Shown: piece by piece, positions 48,695 through 57,085 of the stretch | Layout of the letters: each line of letters opens with the position of its first letter | How positions within the stretch are numbered: the first letter of the stretch is position 1 | Origin: Desulfobulbus sp. Tol-SR | Lineage (GTDB): Bacteria; Desulfobacterota; Desulfobulbia; Desulfobulbales; Desulfocapsaceae | Direction of reading: 5' to 3' | Assembly: GCA_000769715.1 (NCBI GenBank) | Contig: JROS01000008.1 | Coordinates: 1-64,000 of the forward strand | Length of the DNA: 64,000 nucleotides | Translations under genes and position numbers: made by a program | Notes under the pieces: model-generated | Databases searched by the model: none | Told to the model about the DNA's origin: nothing | The model's input: the letters and a program-made list of their open reading frames with translations, nothing else

Positions 48695-49975
48695 TCAACC
48701 GCAGCCTTCCCCTCCGCCGCTGCAGCCGCCGGCGGCACAGGACTTTCTCCTCTTGCCCCTGAGCATACCGGTCCTGCCGCCGCTGTAGATGAGCGTCAGG
48801 GCCTCCTCGACGAACCCCGCCGCCTCGACCGGCTCGATCCCCGATTTGCTCAGGATCTCGGCGGGTGTGGCGCCGATGCCGCTGACCAGCACCGCCCGGC
48901 AGTCACCGAGGACCCGGGCCAGCTTGTGCCAGCGAGTGATGCCGCCGCCGCTGGGGGGGGCTTGACGCTCTTCGACCTGCCGGAATCGGCCGTCGAGCCG
49001 TTCCCAGATCTGGAAGCTGCGGGCCTCGCCGAGGTGCTGGTTGACGAGGATGCCCTCGCGGCTGGCGACGGCAACGTAGGGCCGTTTGACGCCCTCGGGG
49101 ATGACGGCGGCGGCGCAGGACGAGAGACAGCTGCGGAATTCCTCAGTCCGGTCGTCGTCGAGCAGGCCGACCGCATCGGCCCGGCAGCGGGTGCAGTGGC
49201 GCATCTGCGGCAGGTAGGTCTCGGCCATGTCGCGGATCGCCCGCATGGTGTCCTGGTCCGGCTGCGCAAGTCTGCCGAAGGGAGTGTTGACGTTGGGGAA
49301 CATGGCCATGCAGTTGAGCAGGTCGACGCCGAGTTCGCGCATCCGGGAGGCGACCGCCTCGACGTGGTGGTCGTTGACCCCGGGGATCACGATGCAGTTG
49401 ACCTTGATGATGATCCCGGCCTCCTTCAGCCGGCGGATGGCGGCAAGCTGCCGCTCCAGGAGCAGGGTCGCCCCCTGCCGGCCGCGGTAGACGATGTTGC
49501 CGTCCGAGACCCAGGCATAGATCTTCTCGCCGATGGCCGGATCGACGGCGCAGACGGTGATGGTCACGTGGGACACCCCGATCTCGGCGAGGGCGTCGAT
49601 ATGGGGACCGATGCCCATGCCGTTCGACGAAACGCAGAGCAGGGTGTCGGGATGCCGGCGGCGGATCAGGCGCAGGGTGGCCATCGTCTCCACCGGGTTG
49701 GCGAAGGGGTCGCCGGGCCCGGCGATGCCGGCAACGGTGATCCGCGGCTCCTTTTCCATAACCCTGTCCATATAGATGCCTGCCTGCTGTGGACTGAGCA
49801 GAGAACTGGTGACCCCGGGCCGCGACTCGTTGACGCAGTCGTAACGGCGGTCGCAGAAGTTGCACTTGATGTTGCACCTGGGGGCGACCGGCAGGTGGAC
49901 CCGGCCGAATTTGCCTTTGGCCTCGGGGTTGAAGCAGGGGTGACGGTGAAAGTCCTTGATGGTGAGCGAATCCAT
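48695..49975 (-). CDS. nifB: Nitrogenase cofactor biosynthesis protein NifB (radical SAM + NifX-like domain)
   Basis: HPCFNPEAKGKFGRVHLPVAPRCNIKCNFCDRRYDCVNESRPGV; C-terminal NifX-like domain and Cys/Gly-rich tail CAAGGCSGGGEGCG. Confidence 0.96.
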   Translation of the reverse strand: MDSLTIKDFHRHPCFNPEAKGKFGRVHLPVAPRCNIKCNFCDRRYDCVNESRPGVTSSLLSPQQAGIYMDRVMEKEPRITVAGIAGPGDPFANPVETMATLRLIRRRHPDTLLCVSSNGMGIGPHIDALAEIGVSHVTITVCAVDPAIGEKIYAWVSDGNIVYRGRQGATLLLERQLAAIRRLKEAGIIIKVNCIVIPGVNDHHVEAVASRMRELGVDLLNCMAMFPNVNTPFGRLAQPDQDTMRAIRDMAETYLPQMRHCTRCRADAVGLLDDDRTEEFRSCLSSCAAAVIPEGVKRPYVAVASREGILVNQHLGEARSFQIWERLDGRFRQVEERQAPPSGGGITRWHKLARVLGDCRAVLVSGIGATPAEILSKSGIEPVEAAGFVEEALTLIYSGGRTGMLRGKRRKSCAAGGCSGGGEGCG

Positions 49976-50016
49976 GGCGTTTTCCAGTACAGTCGTTTTC
50001 GTAAGGGAGAAAGGAG

Positions 50017-51372
50017 TTACATGTAGGTGTAGCCCACTTCCGAATCATCCTGTTTCTTGGCGATGAGGGTGTTGACGACGGAGTCGAACAGGGCCTGGGC
50101 ACCGTGGTAGCCGAGGTGGAGGAGGCGCTGGCCACCCATCCGGTCGTGGATCGGGAAGCCGACCCGGACCAGCGGGATGCCCTTTTTCCGGGCGAAGGTG
50201 TAGCCCTTGCTGTGGCCGACCAGCAGGTCGACCGCAAGATTATCGGCCAGATCCTCGATATCGTGGAAATCGACATCCTCCCTGACCTCCGGCAGCGCGA
50301 CGGGCAGGCCGGCCAGGACTGCGGCGATGGCCTCGCGGAAGCGGCCGCTTTTGCCGCCGGAGGCGCAGAGGACGGATTTGATCCCGATCTCGGCGAGGAA
50401 GGAGGTCAGGCCGACCACCAGGTCCTCCTCGCCGTAGACGATCGCCCGCTTGCCGGAGAGGTACTTGTGGCCGTCGACCATCGCGTCGATCAGCCGGCCC
50501 CGGGCGGCGCTGTAGCGCTCGGGAACCGGCCGACCGCTCAACGCCGCCAGTTCGGCCGTCAACCGGTCGGTCTCGCGGATGCCGATCGGCATGCCGAGAC
50601 GGCACAGCGGGGTGCCGTACAGCCGCTGGAGGGAGGAGCCGGCCGATCGCTCCGGCAGGGTGGCGCCGCACTCGATGGTCATCCGAGCTCCGCCCATGGC
50701 GCGGATCGCCGCCAGCGGGGTGCCGCCGGCCGGGATCAGCGGATAGTCGTTGAGGGCCTGGCCGTCCAGCGATTCGGCGTAATCGGGAAAGAGGGTGAAG
50801 GACAGGCCGAAGTCGCCGAGCATCTCCTTGAGGTAGCGGAGATCGGCGGCCGAGACGAAGCCGGGCAGGACATTGACCCCGGCGTGGGGCGCTGTCGGTT
50901 CGGTCAGCTGTTCGGCCACCGCCTGCAGGGCGGCGTTGAATCCTTCCATGTGGGTGCCGCCGTAGCTCGGGGTCGAGACCGAGACGATCCGCGGATGGCC
51001 TTCGCCGGTGTGGAATTCTCCCTCATACTCGCTGATGATCATCTTGACGTCGTCGCCGATGGTCTCGGTCAGGCAGGTGGTGGCCACCCCGATCAGCTGC
51101 GGGGCGTACTTTCTGGTGACGTTGCGCAGGCCGAGCTTGAGGTTGGCGGCGCCGCCGTAGACCGCGTGCTTTTCCCCCAGCGAGGAGGAGGCGATATCGA
51201 TCGGTTCGTTGAAATGGCTGATGATATAGCGCCGCATGTAGGTGGCGCAGCCCTGGGAGCCGTGGAGGAAGGGCACCGTGCCTTCGATGCCGCGGAAGGC
51301 GAGGCTGGCCCCGAGTGGCCGGCAGAGCTTGCAGGCGTTGGTGGTCGAGGTGTAAGGGGGCATCGTGGTCAT
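50017..51372 (-). CDS. nifN: Nitrogenase iron-molybdenum cofactor biosynthesis protein NifN
   Basis: NACKLCRPLGASLAFRGIEGTVPFLHGSQGCATYMRRYIISHFNEPIDIASSSLGEKHAVYGG; next to nifE and nifB. Confidence 0.93.
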   Translation of the reverse strand: MTTMPPYTSTTNACKLCRPLGASLAFRGIEGTVPFLHGSQGCATYMRRYIISHFNEPIDIASSSLGEKHAVYGGAANLKLGLRNVTRKYAPQLIGVATTCLTETIGDDVKMIISEYEGEFHTGEGHPRIVSVSTPSYGGTHMEGFNAALQAVAEQLTEPTAPHAGVNVLPGFVSAADLRYLKEMLGDFGLSFTLFPDYAESLDGQALNDYPLIPAGGTPLAAIRAMGGARMTIECGATLPERSAGSSLQRLYGTPLCRLGMPIGIRETDRLTAELAALSGRPVPERYSAARGRLIDAMVDGHKYLSGKRAIVYGEEDLVVGLTSFLAEIGIKSVLCASGGKSGRFREAIAAVLAGLPVALPEVREDVDFHDIEDLADNLAVDLLVGHSKGYTFARKKGIPLVRVGFPIHDRMGGQRLLHLGYHGAQALFDSVVNTLIAKKQDDSEVGYTYM

Positions 51373-51373
51373 G

Positions 51374-52726
51374 TCATATCTCCTTGGTGCGGCGGGGGAC
51401 GAACTGCCAGACCGGGCTCATCACCGAGTCGTGGACCTCGCGGGCGAAGTTGAGCATGCCCGCGAAACCGGCCAGCATCTCCTTGCGCTCGTGGTTGTGA
51501 TCGCAGAAGGCCACGCCCAGTTTGTAGGCGATCGGCCGCTCCTTGACCCCGCCGACGAAGACGTCGACCTCCTTCTCCTGGAGGAAGGCCGAGAGCTCGA
51601 GGGGATTGGAGTCGTCGACGATGATCGTTCCCTCGTCGGTGATCTGCTGCAGTTCTTCGTAATCTTCCGCAGTTCCGGTCTGCGACCCGACCATCACCAC
51701 GTCGATGCCGATCAGGCGGAAGGCCTTGACCAACGAGAAGGCCTTGAAGGCCCCGCCGACGTAGATCGCCGCCTTTTTGCCGGCCAGCGCCGCCTTGTAG
51801 CGCTGCAGTTCCGGCAGCAGCTTCTCCAGTTCCTCGCGGACGATGGCCCGGGCCTTCTCCATCATCTCCGGGTCGGCGAAGAAGGTCGCCACCGTGTAGA
51901 GGGCCTCGGCCATGTCCTCGACACCGAAATAGGAGACCCTCACCGAGGGGATGCCGTACTCCTCCCGCATCATGGTGGCGAGATCCATCGTCGCGCCGGA
52001 GCACTGGACGACGTTGAGGCCGGCGCCGTGGGCCCGGCGGATGTCGTCGACCCGGCCGTCGCCGGTGATGTTGGCCACCACCTCGATGCCCATGCGCTGG
52101 AAATAGTCGCGGATCAGCCAGATCTCGCCGGCCAGGTTGAAGTCGCCGAGGATATTGATGCTGTGCTTCGCTATGCCGGCGGTGTCGCCGGTGCCGACGA
52201 GACGGGCCATGGCGCGGCAGGCGGCCTGGTAGCCCTCGCGCTTGTTGCCCTTGAAGCCTTCGGACATCACCGGCAGGACCGGGATGCCCTTTTCCTCCGT
52301 CACCCGCCGGCACACGGCCTCGAGATCGTCGCCGATGAGGCCGACGATGCAGGTGGAGTAGACGAAGGCGGCCTTCGGCCGGTGGCGGTCGATCAGTTCG
52401 ATCAGGGCGGCGTACAGTTTCTTCTCGCCGCCGAAGATCACATCCATCTCCTGCAGGTCGGTGGAGAAGGAGAGGCGGTGCAGTTCCGGCCCGGAGGACA
52501 GGGCGCCGCGAATGTCCCAGGTGTAGACGGCGCAGCCGATGGGGCCGTGCACCAGGTGCAGGGCGTCGGCGATCGGGTAGAGGACCACCCGCGAGCCGCA
52601 GAAGACGCAGGCCCGCTGGCTGACGGCCCCGGCCAGGCTGTCCTTGTTGCAGTCGATGGCGAAGGGGGCCGTACCCTTGCGGTGGATCTGGTTCTCGCGG
52701 CCGTGGAGAACGGTAGCTGTCTGCAT
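51374..52726 (-). CDS. nifE: Nitrogenase iron-molybdenum cofactor biosynthesis protein NifE
   Basis: ACVFCGSRVVLYPIADALHLVHGPIGCAVYTWDIRGALSSG, LSFSTDLQEMDVIFGGEKKL, STCIVGLIGDDLEAV. Confidence 0.93.
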   Translation of the reverse strand: MQTATVLHGRENQIHRKGTAPFAIDCNKDSLAGAVSQRACVFCGSRVVLYPIADALHLVHGPIGCAVYTWDIRGALSSGPELHRLSFSTDLQEMDVIFGGEKKLYAALIELIDRHRPKAAFVYSTCIVGLIGDDLEAVCRRVTEEKGIPVLPVMSEGFKGNKREGYQAACRAMARLVGTGDTAGIAKHSINILGDFNLAGEIWLIRDYFQRMGIEVVANITGDGRVDDIRRAHGAGLNVVQCSGATMDLATMMREEYGIPSVRVSYFGVEDMAEALYTVATFFADPEMMEKARAIVREELEKLLPELQRYKAALAGKKAAIYVGGAFKAFSLVKAFRLIGIDVVMVGSQTGTAEDYEELQQITDEGTIIVDDSNPLELSAFLQEKEVDVFVGGVKERPIAYKLGVAFCDHNHERKEMLAGFAGMLNFAREVHDSVMSPVWQFVPRRTKEI

Positions 52727-52777
52727 GCGACACCTCGTGGTAAAGATGGGAGTGGAATAGCTTTCGCCATTACTACA

Positions 52778-52793
52778 GCAACCACTGTGCCAG
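52778..52793 (-). promoter_or_regulatory. Sigma54 (-24/-12) promoter for nifE
   Basis: Reverse complement TGGCACAGTGGTTGCT matches TGGCAC-N5-TTGC, ~50 bp upstream of the nifE start. Confidence 0.85.
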
Positions 52794-53202
52794 AATCGAA
52801 AAATCTCAAATACAGATGTGATAACAGGATGATATAAGATAGATCGCGAATTCCTGGGAGGTGCGGTCAGTCGGCCATGGGAAACAATCTTCAGAAATGG
52901 CAGGTTTGCTACAAAAATGTAGGAAATGGCCAAGGGTGAGGGAGGCAGGCGGAAGGATTCCCTGCGGAAGGCGCGGGCCAGGAGTAAAAAAGGTCTCTTT
53001 CCCGGCCCGACCGGTTGAACTGAATGTGAAATTTCTGTAGTGTGGCTGGTACGGCCCCGCCAGGCGGGCGCGTGCCTCGATGACCACCTGCGGTCCCGGA
53101 GGCGGGTGGGCGGCGCAGGTCTTCACCGCATTTATCGCCTGCAGCGTCTTCTGCCCCGGCAGGGAAAGGCCCCCTCTGCCCCTTGCATCACGGAATCATA
53201 TC

Positions 53203-54546
53203 ATGTTTGAAGGATCCATCCCCTCGACCGGCCCAGTTCCCCTCCCTGCACCTTCCCGTTCCCCATCGGCGGCGTCGGAAGTGTGTACCGATCGCCGGGG
53301 GGACATTCGAATCCGCATCCGCTGCCGGGGAGCGGACAGCTATGCGAAGGTCAGCTATCCCCAGCAGTACGGGATCTATGCCGAGATTGAGACCGCCGCT
53401 GCCGTCATGCGCTTCAATCCCGGCGGCGAGATCGTCCATCTCCAGGGCAAGGGGAGAGACTGGCCGCATCCCCAGGAGTGGATCAAGCGGACCATCGGCG
53501 ACGACTGGGTCTATTATTCGACCGGCGGCTATTCCGGGGTGGTCGAGGCGATCGGTGAATACTACCTGCCCAACACTCCCTACCCCACCAATTCCCTGCT
53601 CGGCGGCCGCCCCTTCGAGCATGCCGCGGTTGTCCGCCTGCTCGAATCCTGGCCTTCCCTGCTGGCCGCGGCGGCGGCCCGTCTGATGCCCCAGGCGCCG
53701 GCTGCGATTCGGGATTTTCTGGCCCGGGCCGGTGGCTGCGATCCGACCGTACTGCGGCAGCGGGCCGAGCAGCTGTTTTCGATCATCGGTGGGAGGGTGA
53801 CGGTCCTGCCGCCCGATGCCCGCCATGTCGATTACGACCTGGTGCCGGTCCATATCAGCGAGGGCTGTCTGTATAAATGCCGGTTCTGTCGGGTGAAAAC
53901 GGAGCGGCCGTACCGGGACAAGGAGTGGAGCGAGATTGAGCGGCAGATCGCCGACCTGCGGCGGTGGTTCGGTCCCAACAGCGTCAACTACAACTCGCTC
54001 TTCCTCGGTGAGCATGATGCCCTGGCGGCGGATCCGGATCTGATCATCGCCGCCATCGCCCGGGCCAGAGAGGTGCTGGGTCTTGCCGGTTCCGCGATGG
54101 CGGGCGGCAACGTCTTTCTCTTCGGCAGCGTCGATTCGCTGCTGCACGCCCCGCCCCGCCTGTTCGCCGAACTGGAGCGGCTGCCATGTTCGGTCTATAT
54201 CAATATCGGCCTGGAATCGGCGGATCAGGAAACCCTCGACAAGCTCGGCAAACCGCTGTCCGCCGCCCGGGTGGTGGAGGCCTTTCACCGCATGCAGGAG
54301 ATCAACGGCAATTTCAACCGGATCGAGATGACGGCCAACTTCGTCATGGACGAACTGGCCGCCGGTCATATCCCGGCCATGCTGCAGCTGCTCCGGGACG
54401 GCGTCCCGAGGAACCGCCCCAAGGGCAGCATCTACCTGTCGCCACTGCGCGTCGGCCGGCCTTCGCGGTCCCTGGTGATGGATTTCTATCGCCTGAAGAC
54501 CCTCAGCCGACTGCCGACCTTCCTCTACATCATCCAGCGGCTGTAG
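53203..54546 (+). CDS. Radical SAM protein of unknown function, divergent from nifE
   Basis: VHISEGCLYKCRFCRVKTERPYRDKEW (CxxxCxxC), GNVFLFGSVDSLLHAPPRLFAELERL, INIGLESADQETLDKLGKPLSAARVVEAF. Confidence 0.85.
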   Translation: MFEGSIPSTGPVPLPAPSRSPSAASEVCTDRRGDIRIRIRCRGADSYAKVSYPQQYGIYAEIETAAAVMRFNPGGEIVHLQGKGRDWPHPQEWIKRTIGDDWVYYSTGGYSGVVEAIGEYYLPNTPYPTNSLLGGRPFEHAAVVRLLESWPSLLAAAAARLMPQAPAAIRDFLARAGGCDPTVLRQRAEQLFSIIGGRVTVLPPDARHVDYDLVPVHISEGCLYKCRFCRVKTERPYRDKEWSEIERQIADLRRWFGPNSVNYNSLFLGEHDALAADPDLIIAAIARAREVLGLAGSAMAGGNVFLFGSVDSLLHAPPRLFAELERLPCSVYINIGLESADQETLDKLGKPLSAARVVEAFHRMQEINGNFNRIEMTANFVMDELAAGHIPAMLQLLRDGVPRNRPKGSIYLSPLRVGRPSRSLVMDFYRLKTLSRLPTFLYIIQRL

Positions 54547-55027
54547 GCCGCGGGAGGGCCCCGGCGGTCGGATCATCACCCCCTGGCGGCGGCGGTGGAA
54601 CCGGATAGAGGGAGGGGGCGAGCAGTGCCCTCATCCTGAGACCGATGGCCACGATCCGCCCGATATCGGCCGGGGCGGGGGGCTGGCGATGGTAGGTCTC
54701 CAGGGCGCAGATCTGCTGAAAATCGTCGAGGTAGGCGAAATCCGCGGTCAGGCCCGGCAACGGTCCGAGATGGCGCTCGAGGGCGGCCAGCAGGTCGACC
54801 ATGGTGTGGTTGTCGGCGAGGTCGCCCCGCCGCATCAGCAGGGCCATGATCAGCTTCTCGATCGCCATCGCCACCAGATTGTACACGATCTCGGGGGTGA
54901 ACCGGGGATTGCCGCGCTGGTGGGCGCTCACCGCGGTGCGCAGAAACTGTTCGCCGTCACGGCGATAGAGCTGCCAGCCGTCGAGCGGGATGATGTTGTG
55001 GCGCGGCTGGATCGGCAGGATATTCAT
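54530..55027 (-). CDS. HEPN-like small helical protein in nif locus
   Basis: VAMAIEKLIMALLMRRGDLADNHTMVDLLAALERHLG...FAYLDDFQQICALETYH resembles HEPN-type helical proteins; weak motif evidence. Confidence 0.45.
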   Translation of the reverse strand: MNILPIQPRHNIIPLDGWQLYRRDGEQFLRTAVSAHQRGNPRFTPEIVYNLVAMAIEKLIMALLMRRGDLADNHTMVDLLAALERHLGPLPGLTADFAYLDDFQQICALETYHRQPPAPADIGRIVAIGLRMRALLAPSLYPVPPPPPGGDDPTAGALPRPTAAG

Positions 55028-55048
55028 CAGGACTCCCTCCTTCTTTTG

Positions 55049-55549
55049 TCATGACGGTATCGGATCCGGCGCCGGACCGGAACCGTCATGGTGATAGCGG
55101 CGCAGGCAGACCAGGCCGGTCCCTCGCCACCCGAGATGGTGGTAGAAGGCGAGGGCCCGATCGTTGCCGCGATCGGCGAGCAGCTGCAGCCTCGCCGCCC
55201 CATGCCCGGCCGCCCAGCCGGCGACGGCGTCGAGGAGCCGGCGCCCGATCCCCCGGCCCCGGCTGTCCTCGTCGACCACGAGGTCTTCGAGCAGCAGGGC
55301 GTAGCCGCCCTCGGCGGTGGAGATGGTGAGCTGGCCGCTGCACATGCCGACCACCAGGCCGTCTCGTTCGGCGACCATGATCCGGCTGAAGGGATGGGTG
55401 ATGAGCATGTCGAGGCCGCGACGCTGACGGCCGCCATCGACCTCGAAATCCGCCTCGAGGGTGAAGAGCAGGGCCAGCAGACGGACGAGCGAGGGGATAT
55501 CGGCCGGACGGGCCGGCCGTATCACGACTTCCGCACTACTTGCAGCCAT
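55049..55549 (-). CDS. GNAT family N-acetyltransferase
   Basis: VVIRPARPADIPSLVRLLALLF, LLEDLVVDEDSRGRGIGRRLLDAVAGWA, LQLLADRGNDRALAFYHHLGWRGTGLVCLR. Confidence 0.92.
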   Translation of the reverse strand: MAASSAEVVIRPARPADIPSLVRLLALLFTLEADFEVDGGRQRRGLDMLITHPFSRIMVAERDGLVVGMCSGQLTISTAEGGYALLLEDLVVDEDSRGRGIGRRLLDAVAGWAAGHGAARLQLLADRGNDRALAFYHHLGWRGTGLVCLRRYHHDGSGPAPDPIPS

Positions 55550-55551
55550 CG

Positions 55552-55854
55552 TCAGCCGATCAGGTATTCGCCGGGCGGAGTGCCGTCCTCGATCCCGTCG
55601 AGGATGGCGTCGATGACCGCTTCGCTGGCGACTCCCTTGAACCACCAGTTATCGGGCTGGATCACCATGATCGGCCCGGCCTCGCACTGCTTGAGGCAGC
55701 CGGTGGCGACGACCTGCATGTCGAGGCCGCGGTCGAGGATCTCCTCCTCGAGGTACTGCAGGAACCCGTCGGTCTGCTTGTGGCAGATGCCCTTGGGGTC
55801 GCCCTTGACTCTGAAACTCTGACAGACCAGGATCTGTTTTTCCGGGGTGGCCAT
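55552..55854 (-). CDS. Thioredoxin-like [2Fe-2S] ferredoxin
   Basis: 100 aa: MATPEKQILVCQSFRVKGDPKGICHKQTDGF...VVATGCLKQCEAGPIMVIQPDNWWFKGV (C-x12-C...CxxxC). Confidence 0.9.
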   Translation of the reverse strand: MATPEKQILVCQSFRVKGDPKGICHKQTDGFLQYLEEEILDRGLDMQVVATGCLKQCEAGPIMVIQPDNWWFKGVASEAVIDAILDGIEDGTPPGEYLIG

Positions 55855-55874
55855 ACTCTTCTCCGTGATGGTTG

Positions 55875-56996
55875 TCAGCCGGATTTCCGGCCGGATTTGC
55901 CTTTTTTGCCGCCACCGTAGAGGGCGTCGACGGTTCCTTCGATATTGTCGTGGCCGAGCAGGACGGTGATTCCGACCCGGGCCAGTTGCTGCCGGGGGGT
56001 CTCCCCGGCACTGGCGGCGAGGATGGCAAAGCAGTCGGCCAGCCGGTCGGCCAGTTGCCGCCAGCGGTCGGTGCCGCCGCCGGGTTCGGGGGCCGGTCTG
56101 GTGCCCAGAAGGCTGACCAGGTCGTCTTCGCGCCGGCCGTAGACCAGAAAGGTCCGGGTCTGGCCGAGGTGCAGGTCGATGTCGACGCCGTTCGAACTGG
56201 CGACGGCCACATTGGGGCGGCTCGCCGTCGCCTGCGGCAGCCTGGAGAGGACGGTGGGCGGCGCCGTCATGCATCCCTTGTCCGGGGCTGCCGTTTCGAC
56301 CGGTAGATGCCGGGCGCACCGCCGGCCGGCATCCGCCAGCCAGGCCGGATCGACCGCCGGCAGAACGATGTCGGCGCCATGTTCCTCGGTCTGACAGGGA
56401 ACCAGGACCATGCCGTCGGCACCGAGGGCGGCCATGGCGCAGGCGATCTCCTCGAGGTGGTCGCCGTTGTGCTCGGGATAGACCGTGGTCACGATGGTCA
56501 CCGTCAGCCCCGCCTCCTTGCCGGCGATGACCGTCTGTCGCTGTTCCGCCACCAGGATCCGGGCCGCCTCCGGCAGAGCCAGGGTCTTCAACCCGGGCCG
56601 GATCCAGGCGTAGATCTTTTCGAGATATGAGGGGTCGACGGCGTTGACCTGGAGCCGGATCTCCGCCAGTCCGGCCTGCTGCAGCACCTTCGCCAGCCCG
56701 TCGCCACCGATCCCGAGGGTCGCCAGGGACAGGCGGGCCAGGGGGTAGCGGGCGACCAGCGCATCCAGGGTGGCGAGGGCACGATCGGCCGTGGCCAGCG
56801 GATCGCCGGGACCGGTGAGTTCGATCCGGCAATCCTCACCGACCGCCATCGCCTCCACGAGGCGGACGGCCTCGGACGGCGTCAGGGCCTGCGCGGCCGG
56901 CGGCTGCAGCGGGGCAAAACGTATTCTGCTGCTCGCTTTGGGGGCGACGGGGAGGCGGATGATGCGCCTGGTCGCGGGGAAGTTCAGGACAGTCAT
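55875..56996 (-). CDS. NifB-like protein lacking radical-SAM cysteines, with C-terminal NifX/NafY-like domain
   Basis: RLPVAPKASSRIRFAPL aligns with NifB HLPVAPRCNIKCNFCDRR with all three Cys replaced; ELTGPGDPLATADRALATL, VNAVDPSYLEKIYAWI; C-terminal NVAVASSNGVDIDLHLGQTRTFLVYGRRE...GITVLLGHDNIEGTVDALYGGGKK. Confidence 0.8.
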   Translation of the reverse strand: MTVLNFPATRRIIRLPVAPKASSRIRFAPLQPPAAQALTPSEAVRLVEAMAVGEDCRIELTGPGDPLATADRALATLDALVARYPLARLSLATLGIGGDGLAKVLQQAGLAEIRLQVNAVDPSYLEKIYAWIRPGLKTLALPEAARILVAEQRQTVIAGKEAGLTVTIVTTVYPEHNGDHLEEIACAMAALGADGMVLVPCQTEEHGADIVLPAVDPAWLADAGRRCARHLPVETAAPDKGCMTAPPTVLSRLPQATASRPNVAVASSNGVDIDLHLGQTRTFLVYGRREDDLVSLLGTRPAPEPGGGTDRWRQLADRLADCFAILAASAGETPRQQLARVGITVLLGHDNIEGTVDALYGGGKKGKSGRKSG

Positions 56997-57085
56997 GACA
57001 TGGATCCTGTGGCTGGGAGTGGCTGTTGTATCCGGAGCTGCGGCCCCCCGCGCAGGCGCGGGATACTGCCGCCGCAATTCCGGGC

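Noticed and set aside
51365-52837. 490-aa + strand ORF opposite nifE
   Set aside because: Shadow ORF; nifE is supported by homology motifs and a sigma54 promoter.
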